A stretch of DNA of 64,000 bases from Citrus sinensis (taxonomy: Eukaryota; Streptophyta; Magnoliopsida; Sapindales; Rutaceae). Shown here piece by piece: positions 50,561 through 62,676 of this stretch. The notes under the pieces are model-generated. The model saw nothing but the letters and a program-made list of their open reading frames with translations, was not told where the DNA came from and made no database searches. The stretch covers positions 26,503,001 through 26,567,000 of the forward strand of contig NC_068564.1 in assembly GCF_022201045.2 (NCBI RefSeq), written 5' to 3'. Made by a program: the position numbers and the translations under genes. Positions within the stretch are counted from its first letter, which is position 1, and the number at the start of each line of letters is the position of its first letter.

Positions 50561-51197
50561 CTTAGTACAAACCTTTTATAAGGTAGTTCCCTTCTAATGA
50601 AAATTGCCAATAACATAAATGATGATTGATTTCATACTTTTACATTATTGAATCTTTTGTATAGTAAAATTATGCTTCGGAGTCATTTGAAACAATAAGA
50701 GAGTGAATTATAATTCTTCTTTTAATTGTTTTTAAATTCTTTAGATGAAGCTGAATTTTTTACTTTCTTGGTGACCAATACTTTGGACAATGAATTTTTA
50801 ACTCATTTGACAATATTATAAAAATTCACCCTGCCCCTCCCCCCAGTGTTCATGTTTACTTGCGTAGTGACAGTATGGGGACTGCGTTCCTTCGTATTAC
50901 TAAGTTTTAGCTTCTGCTAGGCTTGGCTTCTTTATAAAAAAAAAAATTATAAAAATTCATATCGCACTTTAACAAAATGTAGGATCTCTTACTAAAAAAT
51001 ACACTACATATACAGCGTACTCGTATGGTTTAGAATCTTAAATTTTATTAAAATCTAAAAAAACTATTATGTCAGTCTTGATGGAACGACGGTTTCCCTT
51101 TAAGGCCATTCCATAAGGATTGCCGCCCTTCGTTTTCCTCATGTTAATCCATATGATCCGTCTCTGTAGCGTTATCCTCATCACATCCGTACGATCC

Positions 51198-51236
<39 letters not shown>

Positions 51237-51570
51237 ACTCACTCACTTGTATAAATAACTGATACACAGAACAAGCTGCACGTAGATGTTCTTCGATGTC
51301 CTTAATTTTTAATTGTCTTATTATTATAAGGTCCGTTCCTTGCATCCTTCTACAAGTTCTAAACGAAGTTGGCATAATTATAAGAATCTTAATAATGGTA
51401 AAGTTAATCGATCGACGGGGTCAGGAAAAAGAATAGAATAGATTATTTAATTTTCAAAAGCTTAATTTTGTCTCTCCGCGAATGTAATAATCACATTTAT
51501 TTTACTACTTTTGTCCCCATTGCTTATTTTATCCGCGAATATAATAATCACACGTTTTTAAAGTAAAGGC

Positions 51571-54500
51571 CATTTTGGAAGAAGCCTGTACGGTTTGGAA
51601 AGAGGTTTTGATTGATATATATATAAATAAATAAATAAAAAAGTGAATTTACTCCAAGGCCTTGGCGCAACTATACATAACGTAGAAATTACACTTGAAA
51701 AGGGTGAATAATCAATTAAAGCGGCGGGTGCTACAGCCGACCGTAAAAGAGAGGAAATCCGCCACATTTCCTTCTTAAAAAGTCCTTGATTTTATCCAAA
51801 AGCGTGCAGTGCCTAAGCCCAAAGCCTTTTGCTATTTTGTTGATTACTACTGCCCGTTACAGGCCAATCCTTGGTCACTCTCATGACTAAGGTTTTGTCT
51901 GGCCGCCACAATCATTAAAACATGAGGGAAAATAAATGGGAAATTATCAATTTTTCATCTGATTGGCAAAAATGCAAAAATATTTGAAAATTTTAGAACT
52001 TATCAATTTTTTTTTTCGCTAGAAAAAAATGGGATTTGACAGAGAATTAGGTCTTGATTATTACGGTGTATTGTTGGAAAAAAAAGTTGTAATTATAATA
52101 TAAAATTATGTGACAAATATAGTTTTTAAATAGTAATTTTAATAAAAATAGTAAAGATTTATAGATTTTCATCGTACAAATATAAAATTAAATCAAACTT
52201 AATTTTCAAATCACAACAATGTTTATCTAATACTTTTAATTCTATTGTTTAAAAATTACTACTATTCAACCACAATAACACAAGGCCTTGATCTAAGTTA
52301 ATCCCAGTAAATTTCTGATTGTAACTCAAAAAAATCATATTAGTATTAAAAAAATCAACACCTATTTTTTATTAATTTTTTTTAAATATCATATTACATG
52401 AACAAAACACATGCTCCATTTTTTTTTTCAATTAAACCTTGACCAGTAAAGCAATTTATTAAATTAAAAAGCAGGGAACACTTATTTAGGGGACATAATA
52501 AACTATATCCCGCAAAATAATTTTAGAAGAACCAATACAGATGGGTGGCCTACAAAACAAGATGGTTTAGCTGAAAACGAAAAAAAAAAAAAAAACCATC
52601 ACTCCATATTAGCATTATTATGAGAGAGGAACTTAGGAGTTTCTGGAAGTTCAGAGTCCCAGCAAGTGAAAGGAGCAGCTCAGGCCCGAATGAGCTAGGC
52701 AGCCGCCGCACAGCCCCTCGAAAGCGTGGGTAATTGTCTACGAAAATTCATTTGACCACTAGATGACGACAATTAAACACATGCTCGATCGAAATGCCAG
52801 TGTGAATGGAATTTTAAATCATCAAAATCTTTAACCAATGATTAACACACTTGTGGTTATTCAATGGAGTTGTGATTTTTACACCCCTCCAAAGTCCTTA
52901 TAATTAATCCCCCTTTTACATACACGTGACTACTAGAAGTTTTGAAAATTATGATACTTTAATTTAATTCCCAATCAGCCCTTCGTAAATATTTCTACAT
53001 CTCTAAAGTAATTGTCTACTTCCTAATGTCCCTTGTAATTAAATGATGGAGGCTGATTTTGCTTAATTTCTATTTTCAGTATCGCTCAAAGAACATCAAC
53101 GGCCCCATTTCATTTTCACTTTGGGTGTGAAGCTAAAAGATCTATGTTATCTTCAATTGAGTATTCCTTTTTCTTAATTGCTCTTTTATCTCTCTTTTTC
53201 TAAAAACTAAATCATTCAAAAAAAAATTGTAAAATTTCACCCAATTTAGCCAAAAAATTGCCATTCCTACGGTATTGATAATTGAGGAGTGAACAACTTG
53301 CACCGATCAGCGGGATTGCGGGAAAAAGAAAACCTAGAAAGAGAGTTTGCTCTTGAAGGGTTGTAAGTTTGTTCAGGGGTTATTCGTAGAATAAATATTA
53401 GATAATTGTAAGCACCGAAATTTAAAAACTCTTTTAAATGGATTTGTTTAGAAAAAAAAAAGGTTCATAAGAGTTCCGGAAGGGGTGCTAATAGCTCAAC
53501 TCCATTCAATATTCGACGTTATGTCTTGGCTGGATGTGATGATTCATTGATTCCATTGCATCAATCAATGGTACTGTGGAATATCATCATTATTTTGCCT
53601 TAAAACAATTTCTAATTTGTTTCTTGAATGTTCTACAACATTCTGAAATACATCAATTTATGCTTAATTTTTTATTTCATAATCCAAAATTCAAGGGTTC
53701 ATTTGATTTACGATTCAGAAATAATTTTCAAAAAAAAAAAAAAAATTAAAAATGTGAAGAAGGTTTTAATGTCTTTATTTTCTTTATGATTTATATTAAT
53801 GGCAACCTAATCATCTCCCCACCTATGTGAAAGAGATTTGAATTCTAAACCTCTTTTTTCAAGAAAAGGGATTTTCACCAACCTAACTAAATGATGCAAG
53901 TTTTAATATGTTTATATAATATCCAAAAACAATAATTTCAACAACTGAAACATGTTTAAAATAATTTCTAATTAAGTTAAAAAAAAAACATGTTTACGAT
54001 ATCCCCTGTTCTTTGTGTCTACATAGTGTTTGGTCCATCATGTGCAAATTTTATGAACTTGAATCCAGTGGCTCCTGATAAGAGACACAGCATTCCAATA
54101 AAATAGGATATTCTTTATTAGAAGCTCACTCCATATACATGTGTGTGTGTGTGTTTGTGTCAAGAATCATTGCTATTATAACATGTGCATTAGAAGAAAT
54201 CATGATCATTATGGATTACATAATTTGGTGGAAGATGAATTTGTGATTTATGATAATTTTCTTATTATCATAATTTTAAAGGTGATGAATCCGTTATTTA
54301 TTATTATTTTTAATATATTTAATGAATTTTCTTTTTAAGATAGCGGGGTGTGTAAAGGCCAAATCAATTTGTATGAGATGTCTTATAAAAAATTATTAAA
54401 TTAATGATAATGGAGACTGATTTAGAATAGAAATTGCCAAAACAACAGAAATGATGATTGGTTTCTTACTTTTTGTCTTTTGTATAAGTTAGACCTTGAA

Positions 54501-54868
54501 GCCATTTAATTGAAGCAAGAGGACAGTGAATTCAATTGTTTTTTAAATTCGCCGGATGCAGCTGAATTTTATTTTTCTTTCTTGATGAATAATACTTTGG
54601 ACATTGACTTTTGTTTTGATCTAAATTTTTATCAGCGCATATACACGTTCGCGTTGGTTGTCAATATAATGCAATTAACTTCACTGACGATAATGAGTAA
54701 CAATTACATGTGTTAACACATTCAATATTTAATTCGGAATACACCCAGTACATTAATATTTTACATGACATGATACAACACACCCAAAGGAAAAACCACT
54801 GTAAGAACCAAGTAAAATAATTAGAGGTGCAATACATATAAAGATTGCCATCCTATCATGCATACAAC
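51571..54868. other. Gap with a diverged ankyrin-promoter segment
   Basis: 53600-53790 resembles the region about 500-700 bp upstream of the intact ankyrin gene (60380-60600; shared words ATTTTTTATTTCATAAT and GGTTCATTTGATTTACGATT). The piece at 51198-51570 and this one look like one old promoter copy pulled apart by inserted DNA. 52480-52610 ends in an A-rich run after GAAAACG and may be a small retroposon. 54390-54680 is the downstream flank of the intact gene. No coding exon seen. Confidence 0.45.
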
Positions 54869-57800
54869 TTAGAAATAACGCGTGTACTTCTTCTTCTTCT
54901 TCTTCTTCCAAGGAAAATTATTCATAAATTCCAAGTAATAGACCTTCCCATTAGCCAAAAAATCAGCACAGTAAGGAAACTCCATGAGTGCTAAAACAAT
55001 CACTGGAAAGATAGCAGCGGCATAGAGAGCAGCGGTCCATTTCTTCTCCATACGAATGATGAGTAGAAGTGAAGCCGAGAAAGTAATCATGCTTGTTAGT
55101 ACAGAAAAGAAGAGCAAAGTGAAGCCAACCATCAACTTGCGCGGAAGTTCTCTAAGGAAATCAGATGACTCACGTGGCGACGTGAGGATGGATAGGAACA
55201 TAACAACGGATGACAAAGATAAGGCCAAGGAGGCAACGTCCATTACAGTAAAAACATAGAAAAGTGGTGACTTAAGGAAATGGGGAAACCCCTTATCATT
55301 GTTACCTCCAGGTATCGTGAAGGCAGCTGTAAAGACGACGGTTGCGATTAGGATTGCCAGCACGGAGCATGCCTGAGAGGTTTCTTTGATCCATTCTTGT
55401 GCTTTCCTAAGTTGATCTTCATGTGTTAGATTAAAGAGGTCACTTGCAGTCATCTTATTTTTTTCGTCGCGGTGCATAGCATAATGGCGAGGCATTATCT
55501 CTTTTACATGCTGCATACACACACACACACGTTAAATAGGGAGGGAGGCCTATACACATAGCCACATGTGTAGTCATTATCTCTGTAGCATTTTAAAATA
55601 TAGATTCAAGGTTTTACTCAATTGTAAAAAACTTCTAAGAGGGTTGTAAAAGGTTTTACACAATTAAAGAAAAAAAAAGTGTTTTATAAAATAATGAAAT
55701 GGTGAATCACCTGAGAATGAATATACATATACATACATATATACGTATATATAGAGAGAGAGAGAGTGAGTGAGAGAGAGGGGGAAGGGGATAGAGAGAG
55801 AGAGAGAGTACTAATTTAGTCCAAGATTGTGTACTTTATTAAAGTTTAAGAAAACTATTAAACCACATAGTATATATAGGGGGAGAGAGCGAGCAACGAG
55901 CGATTATTTAATAACAGATCTCTTAAGTTATTAAAGTAAAGAATAAATTAAAAGACAAGTAAAAGTGCAGTGTATTTTATCTAGTAATATATATTGATGT
56001 ATGTGTTTTTCTTGTTTTTTAACTTGTCCCTTATTTTGGTAAGTTAAGGAGATCCTTCAATGGAAAAAAATTATTTTACATATATGAAGATACTCAAATA
56101 TGGTGTCTACACAAATTTTTTGTGTGGATTTTAGGTTTTATAACCGTTTGAAAGCCTTTCACATTATTTCAAAAATATTTTACACTGTTCTAAAATCCTA
56201 TATCTGCATGAAAATTCATGTGCACATAAGTTATATGTATATATAACTGAATAAATTACATTTTGTGGGACAAAATTAAATATTATCGAAGGGCTTACCT
56301 CGAACAATTGTAACTCCTCCTGAAATTGGAGAACAGGGCCAGGGCGGGTTCCTTCTTTATAATGTTTCATGTCTGCGACATGGTGCAGTAATGTGTAGCC
56401 TTTCTTGTCAATTCTTGAAGCCCATTTGGGCACAGACAGTTGCATTTCCTTCGTGATGAGTTCAAAGACCTTATATTGACGACGCTTTACGGCCACATGT
56501 AATATATTCTGCTCTTTCTCATTCAAGTTATCTAACAATATTGCTTGAGGATGTTGATGGATTATCTCCTTCAAAATCTCTGTTATTCCATTGCTTGCTG
56601 CAAAGAGTAGCGTCAACCTGATTGCCCAATTCTTATCCTTTTTATGATTAGGAACTCCTTTGATAGTGCAATCTTTCTTCACAAACAATTCGACCAATTC
56701 TGCAGCTGAAAAATCAACAAATTTTTTTGCCTTGATCATATTTCCTTTGTTAGTGCAATCTTTCTTCAGCAGCAATTCGTCCAATTCTCCAGCTGAAAAA
56801 TCAACAAGTTTTTTTGCCTTGAGCATATTTCCTTTGCCTAATCCTAAGGAAATTGTGGAAATATTAGCTGGCGAAGTTGTGGAACTTTCTGGGTCCGGCG
56901 AGAAAATTTCTGGGTTCGGCAAGGAACTTGTGGAACTTTCGGGGTTCGACGAGGAAATTTCTGGGTTCGGCAAGGAAGTTGAGGAACTTTCTGGGCTCGG
57001 CAAGGAAATTTCTGGGTTCTGCTCTCCATCCCCAAGACAAAGGGTTTCTTCTTTAACCAGCTTTTTGAGCAGTTTATTCACATTTTTATGCATTTGCTTT
57101 TTCATCCAGATTTTCTTTATCGCCGGACGTCCTGGTCATGCATGCATCAACACCTTGTTAATTTATAAACAATTTCGCACGCAAGTGCGGCAAATCCATT
57201 CATCAACTGAATGAATTGCTCAAGTTATGTTACATTTCCCCTGTTCTGCTGCGTAATTCATAAATGTAGAAGTAATTAATGAAATTATTATTGGTCGCAC
57301 CTTCAATCACTTGCCTCCAAATGCCAATGTACATCTTCCAAATTGGAATTCCTGCATTTTGATTAACTGCTCAGGCGCAATTTTACAACTATATGTGTAT
57401 TTATACGATATGAAAAATTAATGCCACCACATCAAAAAGGAAACCGCTCCCTATAATAAAATACTGTGTGTCTGGACAAAAATGGCATGCAGGCACCACC
57501 CTTCTAGAAGGTGGGCTTGCTCATTTTGAAAAAGGAGGCGCTGATTCCTTCTTTGACTCGAATAAATGAAAAAAAAGAAGGAAAAAAAAAGAGTGATGCG
57601 GCACCGCATAGATTAAAAGAAAAAAATAATAAAATAATAAAATCATCCAATTCTTCTCTTCTTCTTTAGATCCATTTTGAGACGAGAAAAAGCCGGTGAG
57701 AGTTGAGTGATTAGTGAGTGAGAGATTGGGTATATTGAGATTCTAGGTAGTGAGCCAAAATATTATAATATTTGTAATCTTAATTTCACTAGTAAAATAT

Positions 57801-59880
57801 TTTCTTTATATCTTCGCCCATGGACGTAAGTTAAAAGCCAAATCATGTAAATTTTGGTGTTCTTGTGTGATTCTGTTGTCTTATGATTTCTCAATTTTAC
57901 TTTAGTTGCTTGTATGCTTCACCAATCAATTTCCAATATGTCTTTGTATGAATTGGTAGTTAATCTTTGTATCAATTGGTAGTTAAGGTCCTCATCATGA
58001 GAATTTGTACAAGTCCATAGAAATTAAAGAAAAAAGGAACTTCATCTTTTCCCCGTACTATTTAAGGTATTTCACACTTCCCGCCTTAGTATTTTCAAAA
58101 TTGGCATACTGTTATTGCGTCTAGAGGATTCCACTTCACTGTGATGATTCTTCATCTATATCTAGTTTATTTTTGAGTTACCAAAAAAAACAAAGGGAAA
58201 AAATCGACGTCTAAAAGAAAACTAGCTTTTATATTATATTATTTATTGTTTATTTAGGTCTCAAAACTAATATTCTGTTTGGCTTCTAAGAGACAATTGC
58301 TCTAAAATGAAAGTTTTAGTTATTAATGGAAAATTCGTGGGTATTTGGTAAAGCTAAACCACTAGATGTCATAAAAGTTCTTTTTTTATTCTCATTTTTG
58401 GAGTAAACTTATCAATAAATAATTGTGAAAAATAATCAATTTAAAAGGCAAACTGAGAAAGTGTTTACAGCTGAGTCGTCAAAAAGATAGCCAAAACAAA
58501 TATTATGACTTGTAACCGCAGCTAAAGCTGTTAGTTCGGATTTTCATTTTTTAATTTAAAGAGTTATAATGATTAATGAAACCACTATATTATGATTATG
58601 AACAAATTAAAGCTGCGTCAACACTACCTCTCGTCCGCTTTCTGCAGGCGACGCAATTGTCAATTTTACCAGTTTCCAAATCTTCTTTGTAATTGTAGTC
58701 AACGCAATCGTCATCATCATACGTTGGAAGACCTGCAATTAGAAATTGCAATTGTAACGGCATGCACCGAAGTCAACTGGACTATATATCCCCTTAGAGA
58801 TGGAACTATATATATGTGTATATATAATTACTATATAAAAAATGCTAAAGAAATTGAAGGCTGCTAGAATGTTGACAGGGATAACGGTATATCAAGTCGG
58901 GCTTACTACATGGTAATCTCGGCCAACACAGTAACCCCGAACGGATGTATTTACACTTCATTAATCAGCTTTAATCTCTTTCATATGGTTTTTGTATCCA
59001 CGAAAGCAAGAAATAAATGCATATATTCACGTACAAGAAGAGACAAGACTCGTCCATATCTCCGCGGTCTTCGAATAACTCTTGAAAGCAGATGGCATTA
59101 GAGCTAGTAGTTGAAGACATGTCAAGCCATCAGGCCCCTCGGACGTTAGTTTGTTCACAAGGCTTGAGTGGTGTTTAAGTAACCAAATAGCAGTGTCTGT
59201 ACGTATTCATGCAAGCAGATTCATTAATTAGTTAATTAAGAAGACAACTAATAAATTTTTAAACTTTAATTTAACTCTTTTTTTTTTTAACATAACCCAA
59301 AACCACCTAAAATAGATGTAAATAAAATTTAATTTAACTATTGATCTATATATGAATGAATGAAAGAGAGATTTAATTACTATATTTTACCGAAGTGTTG
59401 GCCAAGGACAGCCATATGAAGAACGGTCTTGCCATCATTTCTACGGAAATGATGACGTAAGTCACCAACTTGCTCAGTCCAGATTTGCAACAGTTTAGTT
59501 TTCCCAAGAGCAGCAGCCCTGTAAACTGGGGTTTCCCCCAAACCGTTTTTAGCCTCAAGCAGATTTTTGTACGCATCACCAGACTGTCTGGAAAAGTCAA
59601 TCAAAATCCTGGCCACGTCAAAATTTTCGACGACGGCCGCTTCGTGAAGACCATTGTTTCCAAACGCATCTGTTTGCTTCAAGACTTCAAGTCTGGTCTC
59701 CGATGTTAGACTTTCGAGAAATTCCTGGATCAGCTGAGGGTCTTCCATGGCCGCTGCAATGTGAATTGCTCTGTCCCCGTTAACTGTCCTGTAATCCAAC
59801 AAGTCTTTAGCAGTTCGTTGAGCAAAGTACTGCAAGAAGCCTCGACAGTCTCCCTTCAAGGCCATTCCATAAGGATCCAT
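54869..59880 (-). CDS. Ankyrin-repeat/PGG-domain membrane protein (ACD6/ITN1-like)
   Basis: Three exons join in phase: 59391-59880, 56299-57131 and 54869-55510. They give 654 residues. Exon 1 (MDPYGMALKG start) carries N-terminal ankyrin repeats (RAIHIAAAMEDPQLIQEF, GNNGLHEAAVVENFDVARIL, LGETPVYRAAALGKTKLL, GKTVLHMAVLGQHFG). Exon 2 begins with a basic linker (IKKIWMKKQMHKN), then a Ser/Pro/Glu low-complexity part, a duplicated 29-residue unit and two more ankyrin repeats (ILHVAVKRRQYKVFEL, GYTLLHHVADMKHY). Exon 3 is the PGG domain with VFTAAFTIPGG and four membrane helices. Relatives sit in plasma or ER membranes and act in defence and salt responses. The join of exon 1 to exon 2 over a 2.3-kb intron rests on matching phase (1+2) and family order. 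Confidence 0.78.
54887..54907. repeat. (CTT)7 microsatellite coding for a Lys run
   Basis: Seven CTT units on the plus strand are AAG codons in the minus-strand ankyrin gene and give the Lys run before the last residues TRYF. Confidence 0.92.
55752..55809. repeat. GA-rich microsatellite
   Basis: Interrupted (GA)n with GTGA and GGGGAAGGGG parts, in the second intron of the ankyrin gene, after a TATACATA-rich stretch. Confidence 0.85.
55916..56055. mobile_element. Small MITE in ankyrin intron 2
   Basis: The left end AGATCTCTTAAGTTATTAAA and the reversed right end GGATCTCCTTAACTTACCAA are inverse, followed by a shared TTAAAAGACAAG/TTAAAAAACAAG. Same family as 49574-49727, judging by the layout and the TAGTTAAAA/AAGTTAAAA blocks. 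Confidence 0.6.
56666..56839 (-). repeat. In-frame duplication of 29 codons in ankyrin exon 2
   Basis: GTGCAATCTTTCTTCA occurs at 56666 and 56753, an 87-bp offset. In the protein, KAKKLVDFSAGELDELLLKK is followed by KAKKFVDFSAAELVELFVKK. The offset is a multiple of three, so the frame is kept. Confidence 0.9.
56862..57020 (-). repeat. Ser/Pro/Glu codon repeat in ankyrin exon 2
   Basis: Imperfect repeats of words such as GAAATTTCTGGGTTCGGCAA and GGAACTTTCTGGG. They encode about 53 residues built from NPEIS, SPESS and STSLP units. Degenerate tandem expansion that keeps the frame open. Confidence 0.88.
57480..57960 (+). mobile_element. Probable Copia LTR fragment in ankyrin intron 1
   Basis: 57700-57900 has the usual order near the 3' end of plant Copia LTRs: GAGATTGGGTATATTGAGAT, a TTTCTTTATATC stretch, GCCCATGGACGTAAG, AAATCATGTAAATTTTGGTG and TTCTTGTGTGATTCTG. 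The outer borders are uncertain and no duplication was found. Confidence 0.55.
59279..59330 (-). mobile_element. Tiny LINE 3' tail fragment in ankyrin intron 1
   Basis: A T run followed by AACATAACCCAAAACCACCT and AGATGTAAATA, matching the 3' tail of the LINE near 50090-50126 (AACATAACCCAAAACCTCCT). Only about 40 bp remain. Confidence 0.5.
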
Positions 59881-60210
59881 TTTTTTTTTCTCTCTCTCTC
59901 TCTCTCACTCACTCACGCTATTGTATTGAATATATATAGGTTTAATCATTCTAGAAGTTCTAAACGAAGTTATCAAATTGGCACAATCACTTTGCATATT
60001 ATATTAGTAGGGCTCAAGCATACTAATTATAAGAATAGAATAAAGGTGAAGTTAATCTCTCGGGTCAGGCAGAAGAATAGAATAAATTATTTCCAACAGC
60101 TTTGCTGGTTCCTATTCCTTTTTCTGCGAATATAATAATCACATTTATTCTACAACTTTTATCTCCATTGCTTTTTAATTTCTGCGAATGTAATAATCAC
60201 ATTTATTCTA
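59881..60210 (-). promoter_or_regulatory. Ankyrin gene promoter with conserved repeats
   Basis: Upstream of the ATG on the minus strand lie a GA/GAGT-rich leader (59890-59915), a TATATATTC box (59930-59939) and two direct repeats of about 27 bp (cores TGCGAATATAATAATCACAT at 60124 and TGCGAATGTAATAATCACAT at 60182). The same set recurs upstream of the broken copies at 51.2-51.6 and 62.7-63.0 kb, so it travelled with the duplications. Function is inference. Confidence 0.45.
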
Positions 60211-61763
60211 AAGTGTTAAAATACCTAAAAATTTTGAATTTAAAAAAAAAAATCATCTTTTTTTCACCTTGGCGTTAAGAAAGTTGGAATTTGTTAGGAA
60301 ATGTTTGCAAAATGATAATTTTACTCTTGTAATATAAACAATGTCGGATTTGAACGTTTAATTTCAGAATATTTTACCCTTAAATAATTTCTAATTTCCT
60401 TCTTGCATATTTTTCGACATCGTGAAATACATTAAGCTTATTCTTCGATTTTTATTTCATAATGACATAATCCAAAAGTTTGACGATTCATTTGATTTAT
60501 GATTATTCAAAAATATTTTTCAAAACTCAAAACAGAATATAAAAAATTGAGTTGAAGTTCTAATATTATCTGTTTATTTTTAACATTTATCCAATTCTCT
60601 ACCCTGTTAGAGGGGTCGAAATTGACCAACTTAGAAAGCCAAACTGACAAGATGTTTACAGCTGAGCTTTCAAAAAGCTAGCCAAAACAAATACAGCCCA
60701 AGTACAATCGGGAGTCGTATGTGTAAGTGGGTTATGACTTGTAACCGTAGCTAAAGTTGTTTGTTCGGGTTTTGATTTTCGAATTTAGCGTTATAAAGAA
60801 GCCACTATTTCATGATTATGATGAACAAATTAAAGCTGCTCTTTCGCCATTACTCTTCTCTGCCTGGCTGATGCGATTCTGCAATCCTTCCTGTCTTCAA
60901 ATCTCTTTTATAATTGTGGTCAACGATATCCTCATCCAGATACGTTTGGAAGACCTGCGAGTAAAAATGCAATTGAATTTAACTCTATATATTTTAAGTC
61001 CTAATGATGTAGACCCGCAAGTATTTTTTTTTTTTTTTTTGTAACTTCACTTCATCGTATATATGTATAAATGCAAATTAAATAATTATTTCTCCTAATT
61101 AATTTGCTTATTGTTTCAATTGCAAAGGCATGCACCTAGGTCAACTGGACCATATATCTCATAAGAGATGGAACTATACGTACATAATTAATGTATAAAA
61201 AATGCTAAAGAAAATGAAGGTGAATAGAGTGTTGACAGAAATAATAGTATAGTAAATCGGGGTTTATTATGTTAATTAATTGATTTTTAATTAAGTCTAA
61301 GTCGATAATCTCGGCCGGGTGTACCACTATTTCTGTCAAATTTTTCAATCTTACTCATGATATATAAATATTATGCATATGTTTTTCAAAAGAGAACTGA
61401 TATTCAGTCAAAATACTAACAAAAATAAAGTAAATCCGGCCAGGTTTACATAGTTAAATGCCAACACAGTAACCCTGGCTAGGTGTATATATACTGTATT
61501 TGTCAGCGTTTAAGTCTATTTTATCATTTTTGTCTCATGAAAGGTAGTAATTAGTTTATATATCTACGTATTAAGAATATATGGACAAGACTCGTCCATA
61601 TCTTCATGCGCTTCGTACTCTTGAAGATAATAATAAATTTTTATACTCTTGATCTATAAAGAAATAAATTCATTAATTTATGTATATAAATTCACCATTA
61701 ATTACTCATGATCACCAGCGCGTTTCTAAAATGCAGATTGAATGAGAGATTTAATTATTATTA

Positions 61764-61938
61764 CCGAAGTGCTTGGCAAGGACAGCAATATGAAGAATGG
61801 AGATACTATCCCAAAAAATCTTCAGCTGTTAGTTGAGCAAAGTAATCCAAGAAGCCATCATTACATTCTCTCATTAAGGCTATTCCATAAGAATCTCCCT
61901 TCGTTATCCTCATCTCATCCATAAACATAAGCGCCATC
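61764..61938 (-). pseudogene. Ankyrin exon 1 pseudogene, internally deleted
   Basis: Keeps DSYGIALMRECNDGFLDYFA (for DPYGMALKGDCRGFLQYFA) and the exon end ILHIAVLAKHFG, with the same splice donor. The middle ankyrin repeats are deleted and a stop lies at the join. CT-rich leader and upstream DNA follow at higher coordinates. Cannot code for a useful protein. Confidence 0.75.
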
Positions 61939-62289
61939 TCGCTTCTCTCTCTCACTTGTATAATTGATACACTGAACAAGCTGTGTTCTTCGATTTCCTT
62001 AAGTTTAATTGTCTCAATATAAGTTGGCATAATCACTTTGCTTAATTTCTTAATAAAGCTCAAGCATTATAAGAATAAAATAAAGATAAAGTATTTAACC
62101 TATCGGGTTCAGAAAAGGAATAGAACAAATTATTTCAACGACATTTTATCTGCATTGCTTTTTCATCGAATATACATAATAACCACACCAATTCACCATA
62201 TTCTCATAACGTAAAGACGCTTGTGCTTTGCCTAAGCCTTAAGGTTTTTGCTATTTTATAAAGAAATCATGACCATTATGGATTACAAG

Positions 62290-62676
62290 ACTTGATTTTT
62301 CCCAAGAGCAGCAGCCCTGTAAACTGGGGTTTCCCCCAAACCGTTTTTAGCTTCAATTTGATTTTTGTACGCATCACCAGACTTTCTGGAAAAGTCAACC
62401 AAAACCCTGGCCACGTCGAAGTTTTCGACGATGGCCGCTTCGTGAAGACCGGTGTTTCCAAACGCATCTTTTTGCTTCAAAACTTCGAGTCTGTTCTCCG
62501 GTTATAGCCTTTCGAGCAATTCCTGGATCATCTGAGGGTCTTCCATGGCCGCTGCAACGTGAATTGCTGAGTCTCCATTGACCGTCCTGTAATCCAACAA
62601 CTCTGCAGGTCGTTGACGAAAGTAAACCAAGAAACCTTGACGGTCTCCATTTTAAGGCCATTCCATAAGGATCCAT
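62290..62676 (-). pseudogene. Ankyrin exon 1 pseudogene, frameshifted and truncated
   Basis: Starts MDPYGMALK at 62676, but a frame slip follows after nine codons. The next parts match exon 1 in another frame, with DAFGNTGLHEAAIVENFDVA and LGETPVYRAAALGKNQ. The exon breaks off at about 62290, before the last ankyrin repeat and the splice donor. The upstream promoter (TATATATTCA near 62702 and the paired GCGAAT/ACGAAT repeats) is kept. Confidence 0.82.

Larger units (their letters stand above)
48640..51570 (-). pseudogene. Deleted remnant of an ankyrin/PGG gene
   Basis: 48700-48830 and 50590-50830 resemble the downstream flank of the intact gene (54390-54680; for example GGGACTGATTTATACAATA against GGAGACTGATTTAGAATAG, and ATACTTTGGACAATGA against ATACTTTGGACATTGA). 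51096-51118 keeps only NPYGMALKG, the start of exon 1, without its ATG. 51198-51570 keeps the CT-rich leader and upstream region. Exons 2 and 3 and most of exon 1 are gone, so the copy is an internal deletion. A LINE tail and a MITE are inserted in it. A minus frame at 48988-49188 (66 residues) was not recognised. Confidence 0.68.

Noticed and set aside
56660-57214. 184-residue plus-strand frame
   Set aside because: Antisense to ankyrin exon 2. Its regular SGFGKE/ELSG units are the other-strand reading of the Ser/Pro/Glu repeat.
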